Of a stretch of DNA of 64,000 bases, positions 45,955 through 55,405 are shown in pieces. The position numbers and the translations under genes are program-made. This DNA comes from Pseudacidobacterium ailaaui (lineage in GTDB: Bacteria > Acidobacteriota > Terriglobia > Terriglobales > Acidobacteriaceae): positions 186,001-250,000 of the forward strand of contig NZ_JIAL01000001.1 in assembly GCF_000688455.1 (NCBI RefSeq), in the 5' to 3' direction. The notes under the pieces are model-generated. The model saw only the letters and a program-made list of their open reading frames with translations, made no database searches and had not been told where the DNA came from. The number at the start of each line of letters is the position of its first letter. Position 1 is the first letter of the stretch.

Positions 45955-46136
45955 TCCTTGCTCTGACCGTCCTTCTATATGGGATAAAAATGGTGGGCTG
46001 CCCCCGGCTTCTAAGTCTCAGCCCTTGGACCAACATTTGGCAAATCGTGTGGATTCAATGGTAGATTGCGCCAGGCGAATGGAAGTACTTCCATAGTAAA
46101 CCGCTGCTACCACGTCTTTCCCGGCATGTTGAAGAC

Positions 46137-46799
46137 TCACGAAGCGGCCTTTCCATCCTCACCACGGGCGCTGGCCCCCATGCGGTTTTTTGAGTGTGTC
46201 CACACAAACCAGACCAGGCCGGCAAGCAGCGCAATTTCTACTGAAAGATGGAAACGATGGAATGCTGCCTTGAATCGCGGGTCTGTTTCCCAGGCTTGTC
46301 CCAATTTCATTCCAAACCAGGCCAGCGCATAGCACCATGGCCATGATCCTAAAAATGTATAAATGTGAAAACGAAGCTGCGGCATCTTGCCAATGCCCGC
46401 CGGCAGCGCAATAAACGTGCGAATCACAGGCAGCAATCGACCAATAAACACCGTAATCCCGCCAAAGCGATGAAAGAAGCGCTCAGCGCGTTCCAGATCG
46501 CGATGACTCAGCAGTACAAACTTGCCGTACCGTTCGATAAACGGGATGCCACCCAGAGCGCCGATCCAATAGGCTACCAATGAACCGAGATTGCAGCCGA
46601 AAGCGCCAGCCGTCGCCACCCAGAACAGCTTCAACTGCCCAGTGTGTACCAAATATCCGGAAAAAGGCATGATGATTTCCGACGGCAGAGGGATACATGC
46701 TGATTCAATGGCCATCAATAAAGCAATGCCTGCATAGCCTGCAGCGGAAATCGTAGCAATAATCAGGGAGGCCAGGACGGCCAAAATTTTTTCGCTCAT
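46137..46799 (-). CDS. DedA-family membrane protein
   Basis: A 220-residue membrane protein with about five hydrophobic segments. Family motifs: ALLMAIESACIPLPSEIIMP near residue 25, GAFGCNLGSLVAYWIGALGG, and FIGRLLPVIRTFIALPAGIG with the conserved Arg/Pro pattern, then FLGSWPWCYALAWFGMKLGQ. DedA proteins are now thought to be lipid (undecaprenyl phosphate or phospholipid) transporters supporting the proton gradient. The C-terminal tail is charged. It is divergent from the truncated hemoglobin gene across 271 bases in which I see no other gene. Confidence 0.93.
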   Translation of the reverse strand: MSEKILAVLASLIIATISAAGYAGIALLMAIESACIPLPSEIIMPFSGYLVHTGQLKLFWVATAGAFGCNLGSLVAYWIGALGGIPFIERYGKFVLLSHRDLERAERFFHRFGGITVFIGRLLPVIRTFIALPAGIGKMPQLRFHIYTFLGSWPWCYALAWFGMKLGQAWETDPRFKAAFHRFHLSVEIALLAGLVWFVWTHSKNRMGASARGEDGKAAS

Positions 46800-47070
46800 T
46801 CAGCCTTGAGTATATCTGGCAGCCCCCTGAAAGACATGACTGGCATCCCATAAAAGCCATTTACTGGCCTGATAAATATGGCCTTGCCGCTGCACTCTTG
46901 CCATGAGAACGCATACTCTCATGCGATCCTGTTTCCACAACGCAAACCATCGCACTGCGCCAGGTTGCGCCATTCGTCTGCGATGTTGCTTTTGCACTGG
47001 CCCCGCCACGACGCGCCCGGTCCCGGATCCCTGTCACGCCATCCTGAATCCAGAAGACGAGGAATGCATC

Positions 47071-47454
47071 ATGCCTGAAAGCTCGATTTATGACCGCATT
47101 GGAGGGGCCGCCTCTGTAGAGGCCGCTGTAGATCTCTTTTATCGGCGCATTCTTGCCGACCCCGAGCTCGCTCCCTTTTTTGCCAATGTAAACGTGGAAA
47201 GACTCAAGCGGCACCAATTCGCGTTTCTCTCCCATGCACTGGGCGGACCCGTCCGGTACACCGGAGCACAAATGTCGCAGGCCCATGCACATCTGGCAAT
47301 CGAACAGCGGCATTTTGACGCTGTTGCCTCCCACCTGGCTCAGACGTTGCGCGCACTTGGCGTGGATGACCAGAGCGTGCAGGAGATTCTTGCCGCCATC
47401 GCGCCGCTTGCTGTACAAATCGTCAACACGCGCAGAGGGCTTGCGTCCGATTAG
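47071..47454 (+). CDS. group I truncated hemoglobin
   Basis: A 127-residue protein starting at ATG 47071 (the frame is open upstream, but this start gives the normal length). It begins SIYDRIGGAASVEAAVDLFY, then RILADPELAPFFANVNVERL, the conserved KRHQFAFLSHALGG, and AHLAIEQRHFDAVASHLAQTL. Phe/Tyr at the FFANV and the His of HLAI (proximal F8) fit the TrHbN family. Such proteins bind O2 and NO, usually for NO detoxification. It precedes nth on the same strand by 118 bases. Confidence 0.92.
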   Translation: MPESSIYDRIGGAASVEAAVDLFYRRILADPELAPFFANVNVERLKRHQFAFLSHALGGPVRYTGAQMSQAHAHLAIEQRHFDAVASHLAQTLRALGVDDQSVQEILAAIAPLAVQIVNTRRGLASD

Positions 47455-47572
47455 CAAGCCCCTTCTCAAAGAGACCAGCTGGCATACCATGCCCTGGATC
47501 GCGGCAGCTAAATCGGTGTGTAGATACGTTTCTTGTGCTGCTGTATCCTTCTCTTTGCGAGAAAACATTCTC

Positions 47573-48322
47573 ATGCCTGCTTCCAAATCAGCTCTCCTCA
47601 AAGGTCCGGAACGAGTACCCGTGAAAGCTGCGGCAAAATCGCACCCAAAGCAAGAAAGGTTTGAACCCAAACGCGATCTGGCGCCAGAGCGCGTCAAAGA
47701 GATCCTCCGGCGACTGGATGCTACTTACCCCAATGCTGAATGTGCCCTCCACCACAGGAATGCCTGGGAATTGCTGGTAGCGACGATTCTTTCTGCGCAA
47801 TGCACAGATGCACGCGTGAACATGGTCACCCCGGAGTTGTTTCGTCAATTCCCTACGCCCAAGGCGCTGGCCAATGCACCCCTGCCCGCCATCGAAAAAC
47901 TCATCCGCTCCACAGGTTTTTACAGGAACAAAGCGAAATCCATTCAGGGGGCCGCACGAAAAATCGTCGGCGACTTTGCTGGACAGGTACCACGCACCAT
48001 GGCCGAGCTGCTTACGGTTCCCGGAGCGGCCCGCAAGACCGCCAGCGTTGTGCTGGGCGTTGCTTACGGCCTGGCAGAAGGCATTGTTGTTGACACCCAT
48101 GTCCTTCGCATCTCGCGACGCCTGCATCTTACCCAGGCTACGGAGCCCAAAAAGGTCGAGCAGGATCTGATGAAGATCATCCCCAAAGACCGCTGGATCT
48201 CGTTCTCCCATCAAGTCATTCATCACGGGCGCCAGATATGCATTGCTCGTAAACCAAAATGCTCTGATTGCCCGCTGGAAACCGTCTGCACCTCCTCCGA
48301 TAAGACATGGTCCTCTCATTGA
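47573..48322 (+). CDS. nth: endonuclease III
   Basis: A 249-residue base-excision repair glycosylase/AP lyase. I chose ATG 47573, which precedes a basic, Lys-rich 40-residue extension; the upstream frame runs into the hemoglobin gene. The helix-hairpin-helix LLTVPGAARKTASVVLGVAY carries the catalytic lysine; VVDTHVLRISRRL carries the catalytic aspartate; and the C-terminal CIARKPKCSDCPLETVC is the 4Fe-4S cluster with C-x6-C-x2-C-x5-C spacing. The N-terminal extension is unlike E. coli Nth and perhaps binds DNA. Confidence 0.96.
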   Translation: MPASKSALLKGPERVPVKAAAKSHPKQERFEPKRDLAPERVKEILRRLDATYPNAECALHHRNAWELLVATILSAQCTDARVNMVTPELFRQFPTPKALANAPLPAIEKLIRSTGFYRNKAKSIQGAARKIVGDFAGQVPRTMAELLTVPGAARKTASVVLGVAYGLAEGIVVDTHVLRISRRLHLTQATEPKKVEQDLMKIIPKDRWISFSHQVIHHGRQICIARKPKCSDCPLETVCTSSDKTWSSH

Positions 48323-48463
48323 ATGGCCACTCGCGGGTTGTTGTCGTCTTTTCTCTACAATCTGAATTTCATCAAACTCTGTAGGCAGAGCTTCCAAAAG
48401 AGTGGTAATCTTCGTGCGATGCATCTGCACCATCCACCAGTGCGAAGAAAGGGTGAAACAGGT

Positions 48464-49207
48464 ATGATCCGCCATCAGCTTCTGGTAACAGCATTGCTAT
48501 CCACGGGCTTGCTCTTCTCCGGATGCAACAAGTCTGCAAACAATCAGGAACAACCTCCGCAGTCGCAACCCGCCGCTGCTCCATCCGCTCAGCCAGAAGC
48601 GCAGAGTGCTCCTTCCGCCCCCAGGGAGCGGGAGCGGGCACGGTCACGCGAACAAGCGGCTCCGGCAGCAGCACCTGCGCCGGCACCCCAACCCATCGTT
48701 GTACCCGCCGGGACCCCTCTTTCAGTGCGCTTGGGCACAACACTCAGCTCCAAAACCAGTGCCGCAGGTGAAAGCTTCACCGGGACCCTGGCAAATTCCG
48801 TAGTCGTGGGTGGAGTCACGGCTATTCCCGCTGGATCAACCGTCACCGGCACAGTAACTGATGCCAAATCTGCGGGAAGGTTTAAAGGTGCGGCGGTCCT
48901 CTCCCTCACCCTCCAGTCCATCACCGTTCGCGGAAACAGCTATCCCATAGACACGACTACTTTCAGCCAGCAGAGCACAGGCAAAGGCAAACGTACTGCC
49001 ACCATGGTGGGCGGAGGTGCAGGTCTTGGCGCGATCATCGGTGGTCTCGCCGGGGGCGGCAAAGGCGCTGCCATCGGCGCTCTCGCGGGTGCAGGAGCGG
49101 GAACGGCGGGTGCCGGGCTGACCGGAAACAACCGTGAAATCACGCTGGCTCCTGAAACCGTGCTCAGCTTCCGACTCCAAAATTCACTGACTCTGCCCGC
49201 GCGTTAA
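48464..49207 (+). CDS. glycine-zipper lipoprotein of unknown function
   Basis: A 247-residue protein starting at ATG 48464. It has a lipoprotein signal (LLSTGLLFSGC) with the lipid cysteine near residue 22, then a 65-residue Gln/Ala/Pro-rich linker. The mature domain has LSVRLGTTLSSKTSAAGESF and VTAIPAGSTVTGTVTDAKSA, a beta pattern found in many acidobacterial exported proteins, and a Gly/Ala-zipper (GGGAGLGAIIGGLAGGGKGA) that may sit in a membrane. Function unknown. Confidence 0.8.
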   Translation: MIRHQLLVTALLSTGLLFSGCNKSANNQEQPPQSQPAAAPSAQPEAQSAPSAPRERERARSREQAAPAAAPAPAPQPIVVPAGTPLSVRLGTTLSSKTSAAGESFTGTLANSVVVGGVTAIPAGSTVTGTVTDAKSAGRFKGAAVLSLTLQSITVRGNSYPIDTTTFSQQSTGKGKRTATMVGGGAGLGAIIGGLAGGGKGAAIGALAGAGAGTAGAGLTGNNREITLAPETVLSFRLQNSLTLPAR

Positions 49208-49228
49208 TTTCTCCCCTGCATTTTCTGT

Positions 49229-49269
49229 CCCCATGCATTGCTTCTCGTTTTTCGAAGCAACGCATGGGG
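49229..49269 (+). terminator. long imperfect hairpin after the lipoprotein gene
   Basis: A 16-base stem with one mismatch (arms 49229-49244 and 49254-49269, starting CCCCATGC and ending GCATGGGG) closes a nine-base T-rich loop 21 bases after the stop. The following bases are pyrimidine-rich but not a clean T run, so it may be a terminator or an mRNA-stabilising stem. Confidence 0.6.
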
Positions 49270-49369
49270 CAGCCTTCCCTTCCTACGATTTCGGTTTTGC
49301 GTTCTTTCCTCGTACCATGTACAGTTGTCCCTTAGAAATCCTTGAAGGAAATCGCTTTACTACAAGTAC

Positions 49370-50536
49370 ATGACTGGACAAATGCAGCAGACACTCTCCC
49401 CCACCCAGAGTTTTCTTGTCTCCCTCTGCTCAGAAGCACAGCTTCACAATGAAAAAAATGAAAAGCTGTCCAGACTCATGGAGTGGATGGATTCAAGGCA
49501 GCTGGATGCTATCCTCCTCCGCCGAAATGAAAACATTGCTTGGGTATCGTGCGGACAGGTAGAGACGACTGTGGCCATCCCAGCAGAAAGCGGCGTTGCG
49601 TCCCTGCTTCTGCTGCGCGATGGACGCAAATTCTACCTGACTACAAATAATGAAGCTGGGCGGCTGGCCGACGAGGAGTTTACAGGCCTGGATTATGAAC
49701 CGATCATCACTCCATGGTATGAAAACACAATAAACGAGATGGTCCGTAAAACTGTCGGCTCGGGTAAAGTTGCTACGGATCTGCCGATGGATGGTCTTCC
49801 GTCTGTGGATCTTTCGCTGCTGCGTTCTCCCCTTACCGATGCAGAAGTCTCTCGTTTCCGCTGGCTGGCTCAGCAGGCAGCTGAAGTTACGGCTGTGGCC
49901 CTGCGGGAACTCGAACCAGGGATCACGGAAGAAGAGATGTCGGGGCTGGTATCCCAAAAGCTTCTCTCCCGGGGTATCCTGCCCACTGTATTGTTGATGG
50001 CCACCGACGACCGTATCCGCAAATACAAACATGCGGTGGCCCGGGGAGGCGTGTTGCAGCGTTTCGGAATGCTGAATCTCTGCGCACGCAAGTGGGGGCT
50101 GGCTGTCTCGATCACCAGATTTGTACACTTTGGAGAACCTCCGAGGGACCTGATCCATGGTTTTGCAGCCTGTGCTGACATCCATGCCAAGTTACTCCAT
50201 GCCAGCCAAAAAGGTACGACCTCCGCTGAGTTATATGCCGTGGCTGAGCGCGCCTATCGCGAAGCTGGTTTCTCTGGTGAAGAAAAACTGCATCATCAGG
50301 GGGGCCCCGCCGGATATCTGGAACGCGAGTGGGTGGCCGCACCAGGCGGCCAGCAACAAATTGCCGAACCGCAGGTGCTGGCCTGGAATCCCAGCATTCG
50401 CGGTGCCAAAGTGGAAGATACGGCCCTGCTGATGAATGGCCGCATTGAAATCCTGACTCGAACACCCACCCTGCCGCACATAGATGCAAAAATAGATGGA
50501 ATCAGCTATCCTGCGGCGGACATCCTGATTCGTTAA
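49370..50536 (+). CDS. M24-family peptidase homologue lacking metal ligands
   Basis: A 388-residue protein with an N-terminal creatinase-type domain (ENIAWVSCGQVETTVAIPAE, LLLLRDGRKFYLTTNNEAGR) and a C-terminal pita-bread M24 domain (LEPGITEEEMSGLVSQKLLS near residue 181, HHQGGPAGYLEREW near 308). In active M24 peptidases five residues bind the metals (Asp, Asp, His, Glu, Glu). Aligning by eye, the two aspartates are Asn236 and Ser247 in LNLCARKWGLAVSITR, the first glutamate is Asn340 (LAWNPS), and only His309 and Glu349 (KVED) remain. Thus it may be a non-metal enzyme like creatinase, or a binding protein. Confidence 0.85.
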   Translation: MTGQMQQTLSPTQSFLVSLCSEAQLHNEKNEKLSRLMEWMDSRQLDAILLRRNENIAWVSCGQVETTVAIPAESGVASLLLLRDGRKFYLTTNNEAGRLADEEFTGLDYEPIITPWYENTINEMVRKTVGSGKVATDLPMDGLPSVDLSLLRSPLTDAEVSRFRWLAQQAAEVTAVALRELEPGITEEEMSGLVSQKLLSRGILPTVLLMATDDRIRKYKHAVARGGVLQRFGMLNLCARKWGLAVSITRFVHFGEPPRDLIHGFAACADIHAKLLHASQKGTTSAELYAVAERAYREAGFSGEEKLHHQGGPAGYLEREWVAAPGGQQQIAEPQVLAWNPSIRGAKVEDTALLMNGRIEILTRTPTLPHIDAKIDGISYPAADILIR

Positions 50537-50590
50537 TTCCAACTCTGTCTCCTTTCACGGAGCAGGGTGATTCTGGAGGAAACCGGTTAC

Positions 50591-52648
50591 ATGAAGTCGA
50601 TGCTCTCCGCACTGCTGTTTTCTGCCGCCACTGCAATACTTCCCATCACCCTCTCTGCCCAGGCCACCTCCTATCCTGATAAACCCCCTCTCCTGCTCGG
50701 TGCGGCATGGTATCCCGAGCAATGGCCTGAATCGCGCTGGGACGCTGATCTCTCGCTCATGGAAGCGGCCCACATCAACCTCGTCCGCGTGGGTGAGTTT
50801 GCCTGGAGCACCATGGAACCCGCCGAAAACCAATACAACTTTGCCTGGCTTGACCGGGCCATCGCTTTGGCGGCCAAACACCATATCTGTGTTGTGCTCG
50901 GGACCCCAACGGCCGCACCTCCGGCTTGGCTTACAGCCAAATATCCGGACACGCTGCGCGTAGATGAGAACGGCGTGCGCGATGAACATGGCAACCGTCA
51001 GCAGTTTTCTTTTGCCAGTACACGGTATCGCCAGTTTGCACATGACATCGCCGAAAAGATGGCGGAACGCTATGGTCACAACCCGAACGTGGTCGGCTGG
51101 CAATTGGATAACGAATACGCTGCTCCTTCCTTTGATCCCGAGGCAAAGGCCCAGTTTCATGCTTGGCTCAAAAAGAAATACGGTACGATTGAAAACCTGA
51201 ACCAGCATTGGACCACAGCCTACTGGAGCCAGACATACGACAATTTTGACGAAATCCCCGTGCGCCAGGAAGGCGAAAACCCCGGACTCCTGCTGGACTG
51301 GAAGCATTTCGTCAGCGATACCTGGAAAAGCTACTCTGAAAATCAAATCAGCGCCATTCGCCCCCATGCCGACAAACGCCAATTCATCACAACCAATACG
51401 ATGGGATGGTTTGATGGATTTGATGAGTATGTGGTCCATTCTGTGCTCGACATTGCTGCCTGGGATGACTACGTCGGCAGCCAATATGATTACATCGACA
51501 ATGGCGCCCGGCATGACCTGGCCCGCGGCTTCAAGAACAAAAACTTCTGGGTCATGGAAACCCAGCCGGCCTTTGTAAACTGGCGTCCTGTGAATGCCGC
51601 CATTGATCGTGGCCAGGTGCGCGACATGGCCTGGCAGGCGATTGGCCATGGCGCTGAGGCTGTCGAATACTGGCAATGGCGCAGCGCCCTTAATGGACAG
51701 GAGCAGTACCACGGCACTCTGGTCGGGGCTGACGGTACTCCCGTTCCTGTTTACGATGAGGTAAAACAGGTCGGTGAGGAGTTTGAGAAGGTGGGCCAGG
51801 CGCTCGCAGGAACCGCTCCCCAATCTGCCGTTGCCCTCATCAATGACTACGACAGCCGATGGGCCATCAATTTCCAACGCCATAACCGGAACTTTGACCC
51901 AGTGGCCGAAATGCTTGCTTTCTATACGCCCTTGCGCAATCAGGCACAGGCTGTCGACGTCATTTCTGTGCGCGCTCCGCTCGACAAATATAAGCTCGTT
52001 GTGGCCCCCGGGCTGAATGTCCTCCCCCAGGATGTCGCCGCCCACCTGCTTGCCTATGTAAAGCAGGGAGGGAATCTTGTGCTTGGACCGCGTTCCGGCA
52101 TGAAAGACGAATACAATGCACTCCATATTGAACGCCAGCCGGGTCCTCTGGTAGACGCTCTCGGCGGGCGCGTTGAACAGTTTTATGCTCTGGACAATGC
52201 GGTCCCTGTAAATGGAGAACTCGGCTCAGGGACGGCCTCTCTCTGGGCAGAGCAGCTCAGTACGAAATCCCCAGACACTCATGTTCTGCTCAGTTACGGT
52301 CCGAGCAATGGATGGCTCGACAACCAGCCTGCGGTGATAACCCGCAAAGTGGGTAAAGGCAGCATTACGTATGTAGGCGCATGGCTCGATGCTGCTCTGC
52401 TGGCCAAACTTACCTCGTCCTTGCTTGAGCAAAGCGGTGTCAGGCCAGTCCTGCAAAACGTACCTGAGGGCGTCGAAGTCTGCCAGCGCACCGGTGCAGG
52501 AAAATCCGTGCTGGTTCTTATCAACCACAACCAGACGGCGGCGCATGTGGACCTGCCTCAAGCCATGACTGACCTGCTCGACTCCTCTCATGTGAGACGT
52601 ACATCCGTGGATCTGCCTAAATATGGGGTCGCTGTTCTGGAGATGTAA
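50591..52648 (+). CDS. GH42 beta-galactosidase, exported
   Basis: A 685-residue protein starting at ATG 50591, nine bases after GGAGGA (50576-50581). A signal peptide (LSALLFSAATAILPITLSAQ) is followed by the GH42 barrel: LLLGAAWYPEQWPESRWDAD, HINLVRVGEFAWSTMEPAEN, the acid/base glutamate in VVGWQLDNEYAAPSF, and the nucleophile glutamate in NKNFWVMETQPAF. The usual trimerisation and C-terminal beta domains follow. It releases galactose from beta-galactosides. It is the first of two adjacent secreted glycosidases. Confidence 0.95.
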   Translation: MKSMLSALLFSAATAILPITLSAQATSYPDKPPLLLGAAWYPEQWPESRWDADLSLMEAAHINLVRVGEFAWSTMEPAENQYNFAWLDRAIALAAKHHICVVLGTPTAAPPAWLTAKYPDTLRVDENGVRDEHGNRQQFSFASTRYRQFAHDIAEKMAERYGHNPNVVGWQLDNEYAAPSFDPEAKAQFHAWLKKKYGTIENLNQHWTTAYWSQTYDNFDEIPVRQEGENPGLLLDWKHFVSDTWKSYSENQISAIRPHADKRQFITTNTMGWFDGFDEYVVHSVLDIAAWDDYVGSQYDYIDNGARHDLARGFKNKNFWVMETQPAFVNWRPVNAAIDRGQVRDMAWQAIGHGAEAVEYWQWRSALNGQEQYHGTLVGADGTPVPVYDEVKQVGEEFEKVGQALAGTAPQSAVALINDYDSRWAINFQRHNRNFDPVAEMLAFYTPLRNQAQAVDVISVRAPLDKYKLVVAPGLNVLPQDVAAHLLAYVKQGGNLVLGPRSGMKDEYNALHIERQPGPLVDALGGRVEQFYALDNAVPVNGELGSGTASLWAEQLSTKSPDTHVLLSYGPSNGWLDNQPAVITRKVGKGSITYVGAWLDAALLAKLTSSLLEQSGVRPVLQNVPEGVEVCQRTGAGKSVLVLINHNQTAAHVDLPQAMTDLLDSSHVRRTSVDLPKYGVAVLEM

Positions 52649-52805
52649 GAGAACCACCTTCCGCGTTTCGTCATACTTCGCTTTTGCTTGCCATGGCTGC
52701 TATGGCGGAACGCGGACTTCAATTTCTTTCTTCCGCCCCCTTCTTCCCAAATCCAGCGTTTGTTTGTTAGCCTTTGGCTTCCGTTCAATTTTGGGAGGGA
52801 ACGTC

Positions 52806-55364
52806 TTGCGTAAACCGTTTCATCTGACCGCTTTGCTCCTGCTGAATTTTTCTGCTTGTTCCTGCATTGTCCATGCTCAGGCCCCGGTGCCGGACAGTCC
52901 TATGATTGAGCAAAAAGCAGATTCCATGCTCAAAAAGCTCTCGCTTGAAGAGAAAATTGACCTCATCGGCGGCGTGGATGGGATGTACATCCGCTCGGAA
53001 GAGGCCGCCGGGTTTCCACGCCTCAAGATGTCTGATGGTCCTTACGGGGTCCGCACCTGGGGGCCCGACACGGCCTATGCTGCCGGTATCGGTCTGGCCG
53101 CAACGTGGGACCCACAGCTGGCACAACGCATGGGCGTCGCCATTGGACAGGATGCGCGGGCGCGCGGCGTCCACTTTCTACTTGGACCCGGCGTCAATAT
53201 TTATCGCGCGCCGATGGGTGGGCGTAACTTTGAATACTTCGGCGAAGATCCCTTTTTGGCCGCACACATTGCAGTCCCCTACATTGAAGGGGTGCAGAGC
53301 CAGGGTGTCATTGCTACAGTTAAGCACTTCGCTGCCAACAATCAGGAATATGATCGCCACAATGTGAGTTCTGATATGGATGAGCGTACTTTGCGGGAAA
53401 TCTATCTGCCTGCCTTTGAAGCTGCTGTCAAAGTGGCCCACGTCGGCGCAGTCATGAATTCCTACAACCTGTTGAATGGTGTTCATGCAACGCAGAACTG
53501 CCATCTGAACAATGACATTCTCAAAAAAGACTGGGGCTTTGACGGCATCCTTATGTCAGATTGGGTGGCAACCTATGATGCCGTCGGCGCGGCCAACTGT
53601 GGTCTCGACCTTGAAATGCCCTCTGGCGCCTTCATGAACCGGAAAAACCTGCTGCCCGCAATCAAGGACGGAAGGGTCTCTGAAGCCACCATTGATGACA
53701 AAGTTCGACGGATCTTCCGGACATCGCTTCGCTTCGGCTTTCTAGACCGAGACCAGACCGACCTGAGCATTCCTTATGACAACCCTTCAGGACGCGCCGT
53801 TGCACTGGATGAAGCAAGAGAGAGCATTACTCTGCTCAAAAATGATGGCAACCTCCTGCCGCTTGAATCGGGAAAAATTAAGACCCTTGCCGTGATTGGC
53901 CCCGATGCCTGGCCTGCCGTACCCGGCGCAGGCGGAAGTTCCCAGGTAGAACCTTATTCCGCGATCAGCATCATGAGCGGGTTGACGAACGACCAGGGTT
54001 CCGGGATCAAAGTGCTGTATACAAGAGGAATCCCTACGACAAAAGAGCTGTTCCAACGCACGCACTTCGGCACAGACCAGTCCATGACCTCATCGTCCGA
54101 TCCCTTCTGGGAAGACTGGTTTGGCAAGCCGACGGTAAAGGTCGAAACATTTGACAATCCAAATTTCAGCGGCATCCCCACAGTCACGCAGGTCAAGCAT
54201 ATTGACTCCTGGGGAGCGCATGAATTTACTCCCCCCGGCCAGGGCAAACACAGCATCCGATACACGGCCGATTATCTTCCCCACAAAACGGGAGATTACC
54301 TTGTTGTGGCAGCAGGCAATTGGGGCGATTCCTGGAAACTGATGGTGGACGGCAGGCAGGTACTGGAACAGCCGCACCGTGAAGGGCAGGCCCCGCAGTC
54401 TACAAAACTGTTCTTGACCGCCGGCAAACCGGTCCATATTCAATTCGACTACATACCGGATGGAAACCACGTTCTGGCCGGGGTCGGAATTTTGGCCGTA
54501 GACGACCTTGTTTCACCCGAAGCAAAAAAGATTGCAGCAATGTCTGATGCTGCACTGGTCTCGGTAGGCTTTGATCCTTCAACAGAAAGCGAGGGCATGG
54601 ACCGCACTTTCGCCCTGCCCTGGGGACAGGACGAGCTCATTGAGGCGATAGCCTCAGTCAATAAAAATACAATCGTTGCGATTACTGGTGGAGGCGGTGT
54701 GGACATGCGCCGCTGGATTGACAAAGTCCCAGCCCTGCTGCACAACTGGTATCCCGGAGAAGAAGGCGGCCAAGCGCTCGCAGAGATTGTCTATGGAAAA
54801 CGCTCGCCTGAAGGCCATCTACCGGCCAGCTTTGAGCGCTCCTGGGAAGACAATCCAACCCACGATTCTTACTATGCGCCACCGGTTCCCCAGGGCCAAA
54901 CACCGCATGTCAGATACAGCGAAGGTGTCTTTCTCGGTTATCGCTACTACACCAGTCGAAATCGAAAGCCTCTCTTCCCGTTCGGTTTTGGACTGTCCTA
55001 CACGACGTTCTCCTTCAGCAACCTACAGGTCTCCCCCAGTCAGGCCTCCAGCGAAGGCAAGATCACCGTTTCCTTTGACGTGACCAATACAGGTCAGCGC
55101 GAGGGAGCGGACGTAGCCCAGCTTTATGTGGGTGACCCCTCGGCGAAGGTCGAGCGCCCGATAAAGGAGCTCAAGGGTTTTGAAAAGGTACGTCTCAACC
55201 CGGGAGAAACGAAGCACATTTCTCTCTCGCTCGACCATCGTGCCCTCGCCTATTGGGACACAAAGTCGAATGACTGGCGTGTGGATCCGGGTGAGTTCAA
55301 GGTCTACGTGGGTGACTCGTCCGAGAATACACCTTTGAGTACCAGTTTCGATGTGACGAAGTAA
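52806..55364 (+). CDS. GH3 beta-glucosidase/xylosidase with PA14 domain, TTG start
   Basis: An 852-residue protein. I choose the TTG at 52806: GGAGG (52794-52798) lies seven bases before it, and the signal peptide (FHLTALLLLNFSACSCIVHA) starts right after; the ATG-started frame would run through the previous gene. The GH3 barrel has LKMSDGPYGVRTWGPDT and ATVKHFAANNQEYDRH, with the nucleophile aspartate in GILMSDWVATYDAVG. A PA14 insert (about residues 400-560) and a C-terminal fibronectin-III-like domain (TVSFDVTNTGQREGADVAQL) follow. It is probably co-transcribed with the GH42 gene and degrades plant oligosaccharides; specificity is uncertain. Confidence 0.95.
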   Translation: MRKPFHLTALLLLNFSACSCIVHAQAPVPDSPMIEQKADSMLKKLSLEEKIDLIGGVDGMYIRSEEAAGFPRLKMSDGPYGVRTWGPDTAYAAGIGLAATWDPQLAQRMGVAIGQDARARGVHFLLGPGVNIYRAPMGGRNFEYFGEDPFLAAHIAVPYIEGVQSQGVIATVKHFAANNQEYDRHNVSSDMDERTLREIYLPAFEAAVKVAHVGAVMNSYNLLNGVHATQNCHLNNDILKKDWGFDGILMSDWVATYDAVGAANCGLDLEMPSGAFMNRKNLLPAIKDGRVSEATIDDKVRRIFRTSLRFGFLDRDQTDLSIPYDNPSGRAVALDEARESITLLKNDGNLLPLESGKIKTLAVIGPDAWPAVPGAGGSSQVEPYSAISIMSGLTNDQGSGIKVLYTRGIPTTKELFQRTHFGTDQSMTSSSDPFWEDWFGKPTVKVETFDNPNFSGIPTVTQVKHIDSWGAHEFTPPGQGKHSIRYTADYLPHKTGDYLVVAAGNWGDSWKLMVDGRQVLEQPHREGQAPQSTKLFLTAGKPVHIQFDYIPDGNHVLAGVGILAVDDLVSPEAKKIAAMSDAALVSVGFDPSTESEGMDRTFALPWGQDELIEAIASVNKNTIVAITGGGGVDMRRWIDKVPALLHNWYPGEEGGQALAEIVYGKRSPEGHLPASFERSWEDNPTHDSYYAPPVPQGQTPHVRYSEGVFLGYRYYTSRNRKPLFPFGFGLSYTTFSFSNLQVSPSQASSEGKITVSFDVTNTGQREGADVAQLYVGDPSAKVERPIKELKGFEKVRLNPGETKHISLSLDHRALAYWDTKSNDWRVDPGEFKVYVGDSSENTPLSTSFDVTK

Positions 55365-55405
55365 AACAAGGGCAGGTTGGCCCCTCTTGTGATATCTTCG
55401 CGGCC

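Noticed and set aside
46800..47070. Gap between dedA and the hemoglobin gene, examined for an NO- or O2-responsive operator
   Set aside because: No FNR-type TTGAT-N4-ATCAA or similar convincing dyad was seen; left as an ordinary divergent gap.
50555..52126. Long open frame of 523 codons on the - strand opposite the GH42 gene
   Set aside because: It mirrors the GH42 coding frame, has no recognisable domain and no ribosome site; it is a codon-bias shadow.
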